From the NCBI GenBank assembly GCA_004552305.1, contig SFOX01000002.1, forward strand, positions 8,882 to 72,881: DNA of 64,000 nucleotides. The letters run 5' to 3'. Source of the stretch: Subdoligranulum variabile. GTDB lineage: Bacteria > Bacillota > Clostridia > Oscillospirales > Ruminococcaceae. How positions within the stretch are numbered: the stretch's first letter is position 1; each line of letters opens with the position of its first letter. Below are positions 25,546 to 37,700 of this stretch, one piece after another. The position numbers and the translations under genes are program-made. Under the pieces are notes generated by a model, which had not been told where the DNA came from, did not search any database, and was given only the letters and a program-made list of their open reading frames with translations.

Positions 25546-26760
25546 TTATTGGTGTTCGCGGGCAAAGGGGGTGGCGGGGACGCTTTCGGGGGTGTACAGC
25601 GTGTAATTGAGCAGGAACCGCTCGTGGTGGGGCAGGCGGTAGAACGCGGTTTTGATGCGCTCCAAGGGACCGGCACCCGATTCCACCGTGCTGCCGTTGA
25701 GTAAAATGACATACTGCGTGTCAAAGCGGCGGGCTGCCACATCACTGCAGCGCAGGGCGGTGCGCACGACCTCGCCCAGCTGCTTCATCATATCCTCGGT
25801 GCGCTTTACGCCTGTCCCGCGGGAGGGGGTAATGCGGATCAGCGCCAAAAACAGCGGCTCGCCGTGGCGCGCCTGCATCCCCCGGGCAACACGGTACGCG
25901 GTGCAAAATTCGTCAAAGCTGCACATAACCGCGCCGGTTTCGGTTTTGGCGGGCAAATCGCGCACCAAGGCGCGCAGATCCTCGTCCAAGGCGGAATCCG
26001 CCTGCCGCACCTGCCGGTAGGCAGAACCGGCGTGCTCCGGCTCCACCTTGCGGTGTAGGCAGCCGATCTCGGTGCCGCGCTCCGCCACAAGGCGGGCTTC
26101 GTCCTCACGCCCCATATTTTGCAGCGCCAGCATCCACTCTAAATACAGGCGCTCCTCGTAGGGGTCAAGCTCCAGCGCGTGGGCGCACAGGTCGGCAATG
26201 CGCTGGTTCTCGCCCCACTTTTTGCAAAGCTCCACAAGCCCCAGCAAGGCGTTGCGGTACTGCGCGTGCAGCCGCACGCTGACGGACTCCACCCAAGGCT
26301 CGCCGGCATTGTTGGGCAGCAAGCGCCCGGTGTACAGTGCCAGCACCTGCGCATACAGCTTGCCGCGCAGGTATTCATCGTTTTGGCGGGCAGCCTGCTG
26401 CATCCACTCGTCCACCGTAAAGGCGTCCACCTTGCACAGGCAGCCGGGGTTCCAGCGGTAGCAGCCGCGGCTGGTCACAACGCAGTTGCGCATCGGTGTC
26501 AGCTGCTCGTCCTCGATCATATTGCGCACGCGGTGCAGGATGGCACGCAGCGCCATATCGGGGTTGGACGCGCGCTGCCCGCCCCAGATGGCGTCGATCA
26601 GCATTTTGTGGGAAACCGGCTCGCCGTGGTGCAAAATCAGGTACTCCATCACGGCGGTCGCCTTGCGGGAGGTCTGCAGCGGCTTCAGCACAGGTTCGCC
26701 GTTCAGGCGGATCTCAAACCCGCCCAGCATTTGGATTTCGATTACATTTTTGGCGTCCAT
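25546..26760 (-). CDS. BTAD/SARP-type transcriptional regulator with a degenerate GGDEF-like tail
   Basis: A 404-residue regulator. Residues 8-105 form an OmpR/SARP-like winged helix (IEIQMLGGFEIRLNGEPV ... SRKATAVMEYLILHHGEPVSH). Residues 110-260 form the bacterial transcriptional activation (BTAD, TPR-like) domain. The C-terminal 150 residues include SDVAARRFDTQYVILL, which resembles a diguanylate-cyclase core that has lost GGDEF, so catalysis is not expected. ATG 26760 follows AAGGGGG, 30 bases after the last pilin-like gene and before the shared terminator. It is therefore probably expressed with the pilins and may control them, in autoregulation or coupling to another signal. That role is inference. 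Confidence 0.85.
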   Translation of the reverse strand: MDAKNVIEIQMLGGFEIRLNGEPVLKPLQTSRKATAVMEYLILHHGEPVSHKMLIDAIWGGQRASNPDMALRAILHRVRNMIEDEQLTPMRNCVVTSRGCYRWNPGCLCKVDAFTVDEWMQQAARQNDEYLRGKLYAQVLALYTGRLLPNNAGEPWVESVSVRLHAQYRNALLGLVELCKKWGENQRIADLCAHALELDPYEERLYLEWMLALQNMGREDEARLVAERGTEIGCLHRKVEPEHAGSAYRQVRQADSALDEDLRALVRDLPAKTETGAVMCSFDEFCTAYRVARGMQARHGEPLFLALIRITPSRGTGVKRTEDMMKQLGEVVRTALRCSDVAARRFDTQYVILLNGSTVESGAGPLERIKTAFYRLPHHERFLLNYTLYTPESVPATPFAREHQ

Positions 26761-26790
26761 ACGTCTTTCCCCCTTATTGGTCAGTAAATT

Positions 26791-27534
26791 TTATGTGGTT
26801 GCCTTCAGCAGCGGCGCTGCCGAATACGCCGGTTTGCCCGGCAATGGGATGATCGCTTTTTGGGTGCAAAGCACCGTTGCGGCATCTTTTTCCGATACAA
26901 TGGTCAGCACCACGGTCAGCGAGGTCAAATGCGGCTTGCCGTCGGCGCCGATCTGCCAGCCGCGCGCATAAAATTGCAGGCTGCCGACCTTCATATCCAT
27001 ATACGCGCCCTTGGCGTAGATGTCGGTAAAGCCGTAGACATAGCCGTCCTGTGTGTCCTGCGCCGTTTGCGCGGTGCTGTAATACCGCATATGCAGGTAA
27101 CCGTCGCGCGCTTGTGCCTTGGCGCTGCTCAGCACCTCCTTGTCCGTGCCGTCGGGCTGTTTCATTTTCAATGTCGGCACAGCGCCCGCATCCAGCAGGG
27201 CGATATGGCTGGGGTAGACGCTGTATTGCAGCGCACTGCCCTGCGCGGGGCGGGGTTTTTCATTGGTGACAAGGCTTTGGTACACCGTGTCCGGGTATGT
27301 TGCACTGGCATCGACAAAGCAAAGCTCCCCTGCTGCGGTTTCCAGCTCCAGACGCAGGTTTTCGACCAGCGCATCCGCCAAGGTCTGGGCGCGGGTCTGC
27401 TGCTGCACGGTAACATACGCCTTGACGCAGGGCGCAATCAAGGTTGTGGCAGCCAGCGACAAAATCGCCAGCAGGGTTATACTGACCATAAGCTCCACCA
27501 GCGTGGTGCCTTTGCTGTTCTGTAGCGGTCGCAT
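26791..27534 (-). CDS. Pilin-like protein with type IV prepilin leader
   Basis: A 247-residue minor pilin or pseudopilin. The N-terminus MRPLQNSKGTTLVELMVSITLLAILSL (read in parts) has a short basic leader, Gly9 as the cleavage position, a Glu at +5 (TTLVE) and a hydrophobic helix, which is the class III signal for the prepilin peptidase encoded at 39258. The rest is a soluble head of about 200 residues without recognisable motifs. ATG 27534 follows AGGGGAG. It is the fourth gene of the leftward pilin operon, 17 bases after the preceding one. Confidence 0.87.
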   Translation of the reverse strand: MRPLQNSKGTTLVELMVSITLLAILSLAATTLIAPCVKAYVTVQQQTRAQTLADALVENLRLELETAAGELCFVDASATYPDTVYQSLVTNEKPRPAQGSALQYSVYPSHIALLDAGAVPTLKMKQPDGTDKEVLSSAKAQARDGYLHMRYYSTAQTAQDTQDGYVYGFTDIYAKGAYMDMKVGSLQFYARGWQIGADGKPHLTSLTVVLTIVSEKDAATVLCTQKAIIPLPGKPAYSAAPLLKATT

Positions 27535-27551
27535 CCGTGTAAGCTCTCCCC

Positions 27552-27899
27552 TTATTTTGTGTAGCGGTAAAAATCAAAATCGGCGGCGTTTTGGTCTTTT
27601 TTGTGGTTGACTTGCAGCTGAATCTCCCCCACCATAAAGGACCCTCCCGTCCCTTCGGCGGTAAACGTCCAGCTGATGCCGCTGCCGCTGTCCGTCCACG
27701 TTACGGCGGGGGTATTATTGACCGGGTACAGCTCGCTGACGCGGGTATACGCCTGCTCGCGCAGGGTTTCGGCTTTTATCGTCATAGCGCGGGCAAACCG
27801 CAGGGAGGCTGCAAATACCGCGATAAAAATCAGCATCAGCAAAAAGGCTGCCATAACTTCCACGATGGTTTCACCGCGTTGGTGTAAGCGTTTTGGCAT
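27552..27899 (-). CDS. Small pilin-like protein
   Basis: A 115-residue protein with prepilin-like leader MPKRLHQRGETIVEVMAAFL: Gly9 before the mature ETIVE, Glu at +5, then a hydrophobic helix (residues 14-34). The head is about 75 residues and mostly beta. Its ATG overlaps the previous stop by one base (TGATG), so it is translationally coupled to the gene before it. It is probably a minor pilin of the tip or initiation complex, or a small PilV/GspI-like protein. Confidence 0.85.
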   Translation of the reverse strand: MPKRLHQRGETIVEVMAAFLLMLIFIAVFAASLRFARAMTIKAETLREQAYTRVSELYPVNNTPAVTWTDSGSGISWTFTAEGTGGSFMVGEIQLQVNHKKDQNAADFDFYRYTK

Positions 27900-28684
27900 C
27901 AGGTGGCTCCTTTCTGGCTGCGCACGCCGCGCGTATAGGTTAGGCTGGTGGGTGTTCCGTTCGTGTCGTAATGCAGGGTGACGGCTGGCTTGTTTGTGTC
28001 GGTCACTTTAACACCCTTATCTTTATCCCCGTCCACGTAGAATTTTCTCTCGTTCGGATCCCATTTATAATGCGTTGCACCGTTATTATTTAACGTGTAA
28101 TACACATCATAATGCGCGCTGCGGACATAGTTGACGGTGTAGGCATAGCTCACGCCGTCCTTTTCTGCCTGGACGGTGATATCCAACTCCAAATCCTTGA
28201 CGGTGTGCGTGGAGCTTCCCATTTCGGACAGCGTTTCTGCCAAGTTTTCGGCATCGCTGTAGTGTATGGGTATATCCGCTGTCAGGTCGTCAGCCTCGGT
28301 GCCGGGGCGGCGCTGCAGGGTCAGGGTCAGCTTGTCGGCGCCTGCCTCGTCGTTTTCTTTTTCACGACTTTTTATTACCGTTTTGCCCGACTCCTGCGTG
28401 TAGATGTTGGTGCCGTAAGCCACGGAGTTCATATAGGTATCGTTGATGAACTTGGCAAACTCGCTGGTTTCGTCCTTCAGTTCCTTTTCCAGCACGTCCG
28501 AAAAGCTGACCGCCAGCTGGTACGCCTGTTGTTCGCGCAGCTGGCTGTTGGCGTTGGCGGTCAGTACCGAGGCTGCGTACCCCAGTGCTGCCGCCAGCGC
28601 CACAAACAGCGCGCCCAGGCAAAGCACCAAAAGAATCGCTATACCGTCCTGTTTTTGCAGGATGCGGCGCAGCTTGTTTTGCAT
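27899..28684 (-). CDS. Pilin-associated membrane protein, PilX/GspK-like
   Basis: A 261-residue protein with a short basic N-terminus (MQNKLRRILQKQDGIAILLV), Gly14 at the possible cleavage site and a hydrophobic helix at about 15-43. The absence of Glu at +5 and the DGIAILLVL sequence are typical of PilX/GspK-type proteins. The remaining 215 residues are extracellular, with a Lys/Asp-rich C-terminal part (YVDGDKDKGVKVTDTNKP). It sits between the giant prepilin gene and a small pilin in the same operon. ATG 28684 follows AAAGGAA. Confidence 0.78.
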   Translation of the reverse strand: MQNKLRRILQKQDGIAILLVLCLGALFVALAAALGYAASVLTANANSQLREQQAYQLAVSFSDVLEKELKDETSEFAKFINDTYMNSVAYGTNIYTQESGKTVIKSREKENDEAGADKLTLTLQRRPGTEADDLTADIPIHYSDAENLAETLSEMGSSTHTVKDLELDITVQAEKDGVSYAYTVNYVRSAHYDVYYTLNNNGATHYKWDPNERKFYVDGDKDKGVKVTDTNKPAVTLHYDTNGTPTSLTYTRGVRSQKGAT

Positions 28685-28717
28685 AGGGCATTTCCTTTCC
28701 GGCGGATGGCTCCGACC

Positions 28718-31700
28718 TTAGTTTGTCTGTTGGGGGTCAATCGTGGCAGGTTGCGAAGGCTGCACGTTTGCCCCCTTGGCGGTAATTTTCACCTCGGCGG
28801 TGTAGGGTGTCAGCTGGCCGCTTGTGGAATCATCGGGGTCCGCATACACGACTTCTGCCAAGTCGGGCAGGATCAGGCGGTAGGTCTTTGTTTCGGCAAC
28901 GTACTGCAGCATCGGGTGCACCTGCATGGTGTAGTAGCGCCGCAGGTTGCCCTCCTGCAGGATGTCACCTGTCAGCGTGGTGGGTTCCAGAACCGGGTTT
29001 CCATCCTCGTCCGTGGTTTGGGTGGTATCCAGATACCAGCTGCCGTCGTCGTTGGGTTTCAGTTCAAAACTGGTACTTTCATCGACGATTTTTTCCACCT
29101 TCCGCACAGCGCCGCGGGCGGTTTTCACTACGGGGTCGCCGTTTTCGTCCTTTACTGTTTCGCCGTTATCGTCCTGCTCGTACTCGTCCTTCGGCTGCAC
29201 GGTAATGCGCAGGGTGTAGGGGCTGCCGTTGTTCTCTGTCGGGGTCACCGTAACCTCATAGACATTTGCCAGCATGGTTTCGCCATCGGCGGCAGTGTAC
29301 AGGTTATCGGCAGACCACTGCACGGCAACACGCTGAACGGTCAGCTTGGTATTGGCGCCGCTTGTTGCATTCGGCGTATCCGAGATAACGGCATCGCCCG
29401 TGTACTCGCTGGTGCTGCGCACGGCAAGCGGTTTATCCAGTTGGATGCAAGGCACTTGCAGCCCGGTGGTGGTGTAATACGTCCAGACCGAGCAAGCCTT
29501 GCCCTCCTCCGTGGTCATGGTGCGCACGGCGGGCAGCAGATACCAGCCGCCGTATTGGGGCTGCATGGCAAAATTGTCGGTAAGGGTGTACTGAACCGTT
29601 GTACCCGTGGTTTCAACCTTGGTTTCGGCTTGCACGCCGATGGTGCGGAATTCCGGCGGGATCAGGCAGACGGCTTTATTTCCGTCTTGCAGCAGCGTTT
29701 CCAGCCTATCTTGCAGGGCTTTGAGTTTGTCTGCCTTGGTTTCGGGTTTGGCATCTTTCCAATCGTTGACCAAGGTCACCACGGTATCGTAGTCGGTCTT
29801 ATCTTTAAACAGATAGCCGGTGACATAGTGGGAGCTGCTGTCATTCACGGTAAACTGCACTTGCAGTCTGTTCAAAAATTCGTCCTGCGTGGGGGCGGTG
29901 TTGGTAAATTCCACTTTGCTTACTGTGGGCGCGGTTTCGCGGGTCACCACGGTAAACTCGTTGCTGGTTGCGCTGTACGGGCTTCGCTGCACGGCGCCGC
30001 TCTCGTCAGCAGGCACCGCGACCACGCGCAGACGCAGCGTTTTGCCTTGGTATTTTTCCAAGTTGACGATCAGGCTGGCGTCCGTGGTACCCGTCCATGT
30101 TTCGGCGGCGGGTTTCCAGACGTCGCCGTCCTTGTACTCTGCCAGCAGCTCGTAGTGGTCCAGTGCGCTGTCGGGGATGCCCGTCCATGTAATTTTATAC
30201 GGCAGGGTTTCGGCGTCGGCGTTGTTGGTCAGCAAAATGCTGTTGGGCGCGCCGGGCTGGGTCAGGCGGGTGCGAATGCCCGTATAGGTTTGGGATGCCG
30301 TTGCGCCCACGGTGTTGGTGCTGCCCGTTTGGGGTACGCTGGTAACCGCAAGGCGCACGGTGGCAAAGTGCCAGTCCGCCGCGCCGTTGGCGAGCTTATC
30401 CACCGCCACGGTCAGCGTGGATTTCGCGCTGTCCGATATCAGGGTTACCGCGTCCGTGGGCAGGTTGATTTCGACCTCGTTGTTTGCATCGGTTACGCCG
30501 TACAGCTTGTAGGTGTAATCGGACGCACCTGCGGCGTTAGCCCAAGTAAAGGTATAGAGCAGATTGTTTTGGTCATCCAGCGTCCAGTTTGCCGTTTCGC
30601 TCAAGGCGGGGGCAGGTACTACCGTCAGGTTGACATCTTTGGTTTTGGTGCAGGGGTATCGGTCAGGATTCCACAGCGAGGCAAAACAGTAATCCTCATA
30701 CCGTACCATTTTGCCTTCCTCTACCCGCACATACTCCACGGGGTGGTCGTAGCCATCCTCCCCGGGGCGGAATTCCCAACGGCAGGTGGTATCGCCCATA
30801 CCCGTGTTGACGGGGGCTGCCAGAATGCGCCACGCGGAATAATCGGTCAGCGCATAGGCGGGCAGGTCGGTAAAGGTAACACGGGTAGGCGAACCGGACA
30901 AAACCGTTTCGACCGCCTGCAGGGTGACATATTGCCCGTACAGGTCTTTACCGTCTACTGTAGTAATATCCTTCTGGCATTTGCCTTGCAGCATAATGCG
31001 GTACTTGGGGTTGACCTTTTGCCCGGTAATGTGTACATCCGCCGTAATGGCAAGGTTGTCGGTGCTGGTGCCTGTTACCGCGACATGCTCAATGCTCAAG
31101 GTACCCAGACCGCCGTAGTTATTGCCGGGCAGGTAGGTCATCACATTGTATTGGGCGGACTGCATCCATTCAGTCGAGTTATTGGCTTTTACCGTGGCGC
31201 GCACAGAAACCGTGCCGCTTTTCTGAGAATTGGGCAGCCAGAACAGATAGCCCTTGGTGTTTTTCACTCCTTGTTCATTTTTACCGATATCATTTTTTTT
31301 GATGGTTTTTGGAGAAGATCCGCCGTAGTCGATGCTAATCTTCCAATCTTCCTTCACATCGGTATAGTCGTCCACGTTTTCCAAAATGACATCCACGCCG
31401 CTATCAAAGCTCAGCAGCTTGATTTGCGGGGTCGGCAGGGTTTTGGCAAAGGTGAATACCGTACTGCTGGAGGTTGCCTTGCCGTCTTTAGAGTTGCAGG
31501 GCGTGACCTCTACAATGTACTGTTTGCCCGCCCAATCTTTGGGGGCTTCCAAGGTGTATTGGTTGGTGTAGACCGTGGCGGTGGGCAGAATTTCGGGCAT
31601 TTCCTTATACTCGCCATTCTCGCCCTGCACCTTGACCGTCACCTTATAGTGCGATGCGCCCGTTACGGGGTCCCATGTAACACGGTAGCGCCCGTAGATG

Positions 31701-34700
31701 GGGGCTCCGTCGCCGGTAGCATCGCTCCAAACAGCGTTGATGTTGGTAACCGTGGCATTTTCCATATCGTACTGCTTGTCCAGTACATCTTTATAATAGG
31801 CTTGTACTGCCGTGTCGGTTATGTCGCTCATATCCGGGCGGTTGCTGTCGTATTTTTTGTCCGCGTCCGAATTCTTGCTTTCGCCAAAGGTAAACAGAAT
31901 ATCTGCCAGCTTTTTGCTTGCGTCCGTGCTGCTTACAATGGTATTGCCTTGAATATAGCTGTTGCCGCCGTCAATTTTTTCCAGCGTATTTCCGCCGCCC
32001 GCACCCATGTTGGCAATCAGTGCCGCAAAATACTTACCGCTGGTTGTATTCTTTCCCGCGTAAAGGCGATAGCCGGGGGTGATGGAGGGGTCAAAAGCAT
32101 ACGTTTTATTGTAGCGGTCTGTGCCGGTTTTGGGGTAGTTATAGCCACTAGTGTACGCTTGCCTCTCTTGCAGGGTTTCCAGCGCATAGGGTGTAGCGTA
32201 TGCGTTGCCTGCCGTTGAAACATCAAAGCTGCTCTTGTCCATATACAGGTTGGGCTGCTTCTCATCAAGCTTGATGTTTTCTTCCCTGGTTCCACCAAAG
32301 GGACGCATAATGGCACAGTCGGAATTATCCTTGGCATCGTCCATCGGAGACTTGCTGCGGTACAGTGTAAAGCAGTTCGTGATGGTCGTTGCCGCCCGGG
32401 TATTAGCACCGCCGTTGCCGCGGTTGCCGTAAATGCCAACTACATCATTTGCGCCGCCCACAGAGGTCATATCCAAGCAGTAATTGCGGCAGCGGTCAAT
32501 GTTGACCTCCGCATTTTTGATGCTCGTTTGGGGTCCCAGCCACGCCATAACGCCCACGCACAGCGAGTTGGACTGCATTTTGATGCTGCCGTTTACGCAG
32601 TCGGTAATATTGACAACCAGATAATCGCTTGCGTCTTTCATCTGGATCTTGCCCAAAATGCCGCCGACGTCGTTGGCAGTTTTTTTCTTGCTTTCGTTTT
32701 CCCAAAGCATATCGCCGTGGTTTTGGCAGCTGACAAGGTTGGTGGTACCGCCCGCCACGGGCTTGTCAAACAGGGCAACAATACCGCCCATCGTGCCGGA
32801 ACCGCCGCCGCCGTTGGAGTTGGCACGCATCGTGCCGAAGTTAAAGCAGTGTTCCAGCGTGCCGCCGTTATCCACCCACAGGCAGATGATGCCCGCCAAG
32901 TTATTGGAACGGCTGTTATGCACCGTGCCGTAGTTGACCACGTTGGTCAGGCTCCAGCGGTCGCCCGAACGGTTTTGCTGCACGCCGATCACACCGCCGA
33001 CATTGGCGTTGGCGACGTGCTGGTTGCTGCTGTTTTGGGTGTCGTCCTTGCCCTTGGCGCCATTCTCCGTGCGGTTGAAGCGGCGCACGGCGGCGCAGTT
33101 GAGCAGGTTGGTCATATCCTTGTCGGACTCGTTTTGACCGATCATACCGCCGACTACGGCATTGTCCACGTTACCGTTGTCGCAATAGACGAACCATTTT
33201 CCGGTGGCGGTGTCGTGCAAAACGCCGGTGTCGGTGTTGTAGCCGGTAACGCCGCCCAAATAGCCCGCGGCTTGCTCTGTGCTTTTGGTGGCGCTGCCGC
33301 GCAGGGCAACCGTCAGCTGGTTTTTGGCAAGACCGTTCTCCGTGTAAACGGTTGTATAGTCGTCGCCCGCACGCACGGCATCCACACCGCGCAGGGCAGT
33401 AAAGGCTGCATCGGCAGAATCGGTTTCGCTTTTGTTGTCAACAGCTTGGCTGTATTTCAGCTCGGCAATCATTTCATCGGTTTTGCCGTTTTCAAGCCAA
33501 TCCTTGATTTTGCTGACCGCTGCCGCAGTGTCTTTACCGCCGCAGCCGGAGATTTCGCCCGCGTTCGACCCGGCAATGCCGCCCACAAAGCCGTATTTGG
33601 CAATGACGGCGCTGCTTTCATCCGTGCCAATGAAGCTCTTTTCAATGGTGCCGCTGTTGCGCCCGACAATACCGCCCACATGGCTGGCATTGTTCAGCTT
33701 GGTTGCAACGTCTTGGCTGGACTCCACGTTTGTGATGCCCAGCACATTGATGCGTATCTTCTGCACGGTGCAGCCCGTAACGGTGGCATTGTTTACGCCC
33801 GCCACACCGCCGATAGCATCGCCCACCTTGGCTGCGCCCGCCGTGGCAGGGGCGGCACTGGCGATGTTCTCCCCCAGCTGCCCCGCCGTAAAGGTGCAGT
33901 TTTGCAGGGTGCCGTTGTTTACGCCCGCAACGCCGCCCAAGGTGCGATATTTTGCAAGATTTTCGGTCACGTCCAGCGCGACCTGTACATTATTAATAGT
34001 AGCGTCTTTTTCGTTTCGCCCTGCCGCGCCGCCGAAGGTGATATCTGCGGCGGTCAGTTTCTCAAAGGTAAGGGCGTTTTGTTCTACTTTGCAAGCGGAC
34101 GTTTCGGTGCCGATGATGGTTCCTTTGTTCACGCCCGCAATGCCGCCGATTACGGTGGCATCGCCCTGCAAGGCGGCGCTTTGTACGGTAACGCCCTGAA
34201 TGGTGCCGTTGTTGACGGCCGCCACAGCGCCCATATAGGCAGAGCCGCTGTTGACGGTGCAGCCATTCACCTGCACGGCGCTGATGTTGCCGCTGTTGAG
34301 CGCCGCCACGCCGCCCGCATCGCCGTTTTCACAGGTGACTTTTGCGCCTACGGTAGCGCCATTTTCAATACTGCCCGCGTTTTGCCCGGCAATGCCGCCC
34401 GCGTTGTTCGATGCGGCGTAAACCGCGCCGGCATAGCTGCCCGCCGATACAACGGCGTTTTGCGCATTGCTGCCCACGGCGGCACCTGCGTTTTGGTTGG
34501 CGCGCACGGTGAGGGTAGACGCTGTTGTGCAGCCTTGCACGCTGCCGAGGTTTTCGCCCGCCAGACCGCCGACAGCTTCGCTGCCCTGCACGCTGCCGCC
34601 CGTTACGGTGACGCTTTGCACGGCACCGCTGTTTTGCCCCACAGCGCCGCCCGCGTTGCTGCCGCTGGCGGCCACGTTGGCGGTCAGCAAGGTGCTGTTT

Positions 34701-37700
34701 TGCACAGTGCCGTTGTTTTTGCCCGCCAGACCGCCGACAACTTGGCTGCCCTGCACGGTGACGGTGCAATTGTTGATATTTTCAATCTTGCCTTTCTGCG
34801 CGTTAAGACCTGCCACGCCGCCGATAGCCTGCTCACCGCTGATGGTAACACTCTGGGGTGTGCTGGCTTGGATGCTGCCCGCGTTGACGCCCGCAATGCC
34901 GCCGATATAGGTATAGCCCGTCTGGCGCGTGCCTAAGTTGGCGTTTTGGGTGCAGCTTTGGATCGTTCCGGCATTATACCCGGCGATGCCGCCCGCCATC
35001 TGTTTGTGGAAAACGCCCGCAAAGTTTTGGCAGTTGTCCAGCGTGGCGGAACCCCCGGCATAGCCGATGATGCCGCCCGCCATATTGCCGGTTACGGCAT
35101 CCGCAGACGAGGCGGGCTGTGCCAGCAGGCTGCCGCTGCTGTGCAAAACGCCCTTGCTGACGCTGTGTTGCGCGCCGTTTTGGGCGTTGTTCAGCGCCAG
35201 ATGCTCGCCGCAGCCGACCACGCCGCCGACATAGGCATCGGCGGTAAGGTTCAGCGCGTTGGTGCAGCCGTCCAGCGTTACGGTTGCTGTTCCTTCGGCA
35301 TTCCGCACGGCGACCGTCAAGATGCTGTTGGTGTCGGTCACCACAGGCAGCAGGAGCTTGGCGCGGGTGATGGTGTTGCTTTCCGTGGGCATAGCCGCAA
35401 TGACCTGATTGTAGCCGACAATGCCGCCCGCCAGCGCTTGGGCTTGCAGGCTGTTGCCGCTGCCGCCCGTGCAAAGTTTGGTTGCGGTCATACTTTGGGC
35501 AACCACGTTGGCACCCAGCACGCCGCCCACGCAGTAGCGCCCGGAAACCAGCTCCGCCTTAACGGTAACGGCGGGCAGTGTGGTGCCGCAGTTCAAGCCC
35601 GCCAGACCGCCCACGGCGTCCTGCGCACCGACAATGCGCCCGCTGACCGTAAGGGTTGCGGAATTTTGCACAGTAATCTGTGCTTTTTCATCGTTAAAGC
35701 CGACCACGCCGCCCACAAAGCTGCCGCCGTGCAGCAGGGTGCTGACTGCGGCGTCCTTCGTCCAATGGATGGTACCCGCGTTGCAGCCCGCCACGCCGCC
35801 GACAAAATCTGCGTAGTGGTCTTTCGCCATAGCCTGCAGCAGCTGTACGCGGCTGGCGTTGGTGGCGGTGTTGGTGGAGGCTGCCGCCGTGCAGTTGGTC
35901 AGCGTGCCTTCGTTATAGCCGACAATGCCGCCCGCGTAGGCTGCCTTTGTACCAAACGCGGCGGTCATACCGGTGTTGCTCATACCGGTAATGGTGCTGC
36001 CCTTGCCGTTGTAGGACACCACACCGCCCACATAGCGGTGACCAAACACATGGCTGCTGTTGGCGGTACCTTCGCTCAGTACCGTGCCGCTGGAAAGCCC
36101 GCCGACCACGCCGCCGACAAAGGTGTTGCCCAGCACATAGCCGCTGCCGGTTTTGCAGTCGGTAATGGTTACACTGTCGCCAAAGCCGACCAGCCCGCCG
36201 ACGAAATCGCCCTGCAGGGGGGAAGCTGCGCTCAGCGCGCCGTTCGTATCATAGCCGTTTACGATCAGGGTTTTGACATCGTTCTCGCTCAGGCTGCTGC
36301 GGGTGCTGCTGTAGCTGTTTTCCAGCTCAGCGTATTTCATCATACCTGCCACGCCGCCGAAGAACTGCCCCAGCACGCGGCTTTCGCCCGCCGTGTAACC
36401 CTGATAGCCCGCCAGCGCCAGCACACTGCCCGTGTTGTTGAGGTTGTTTGCGGTGGTTTCGCTTGCAGATTTGCCGCACAGGTTGCCCGCTACACCGCCG
36501 GTGTAGGCGTTGCCGCAGACCTCGGCAGAGTTATTTAGGGTGTCTACCGTGCAGGAATCCTGCAAAGAGAGTACACCGAACACACCGCCCACGCCGATGG
36601 CGCGGTCGATGCTGTTCGTTGTTAGGCGGCTTCGCTCGGTGGCTTCATCGGCGGCAGCGGTGGCTTTGGTGCCGCCGTCCTGCCAGATGCCCGCCACGGT
36701 GACATTTTTGTCCACCGTAAGGGTTTGCAGTTTTGCGCCGCTGCCCGGCACGGCGCTGCCGACCAGCCCGCCGATGCCCAGAGGTTCGTTGTCGATTTTG
36801 CCGTCACTGTCCGCGTCCGTGCGGGTGTAGGTGGTGGTTTGATCGTCAAAGGTCAGCGATGCCGCCACACGCGCAGTTGCCGTGCGGTTTTTGCTGCGCT
36901 TGACGGTGCAGTTTTGCACCGTGCCGGTGGAAACGCCGCACAAGGCACCCACCGCGCGCACGTTTTCGCGGTAGCCCTCGGCATCTGTATCCATAACGGC
37001 AAGGGCTTCGCCGCCCACGGTGTAGGTGCCTGTGGACTCTGCCGTCAGGTTGACCAGCACGTCCGGGTCTGCCAGCGTCAGGTTTTGGATGGTGCCGCTG
37101 TTTTCTGCCACCAAGCCGATGTAGCGGCAGCCGTCCTTGGCAACCGAGTTGCCGCGCAGCTGCAGACCTGTGATGGTGTGGCGGTCGCCGTTCAGCGTCA
37201 CTTTCTCTTTCAGCGCCAACAGGCTGGGCCACGCCACAGGTGCGTCCGCTGCAGGGGTCCTGGCGGCGGCGGATGTACCCTCGGCGCAATAGACGACGGG
37301 CGCACCGCTGAGCCAGTCGATATCCTTGGTCAGCTTGGCGGTCAGGGCGCTATTGCCCGCATACCAGCGCAGGTTGTACAGGTGGCGGAAGCATTGCAGC
37401 TCGGCAGTTGCGCCGCCCTTGGCGTACAGCGAGTTTTCGGTGTTGGTGTCAGCGCCCTCGCTGACGGTGTAGGAGGTCACACTTTCGGCGCGGGGCGCTG
37501 CGGTGATTTTGGCGTAGATGTCGGTGGCATCCTTCACAAAGCGGGTGATGCTGAAAAACTCGGTCTTGTCAATGTCAGCACCGCTCACAGCGTTGTTGCG
37601 TGCCTGCAGGATGGCGGCATCGTTCATAGCGTCCAGCGTCAGCACAAAGCTGCCGTTGGCATACCGCAGCGGGAAGGTGTAGTCAGCTTTGATTTCTCTG

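Noticed and set aside
22909..25704. 931-residue plus-strand frame across the EF-G-like gene
   Set aside because: It is antisense to a full-length conserved GTPase and starts inside the tandem repeat; no family resemblance.
28112..32218. Long open frame on the plus strand opposite the giant pilin (and others such as 32528-34936, 34946-36538, 36725-38413)
   Set aside because: These lie antisense to a gene with a clear start, leader and domain repeats. They have no ribosome binding site and show low-complexity Gly/Val/Ala composition; they are shadow frames of GC-rich repeats.
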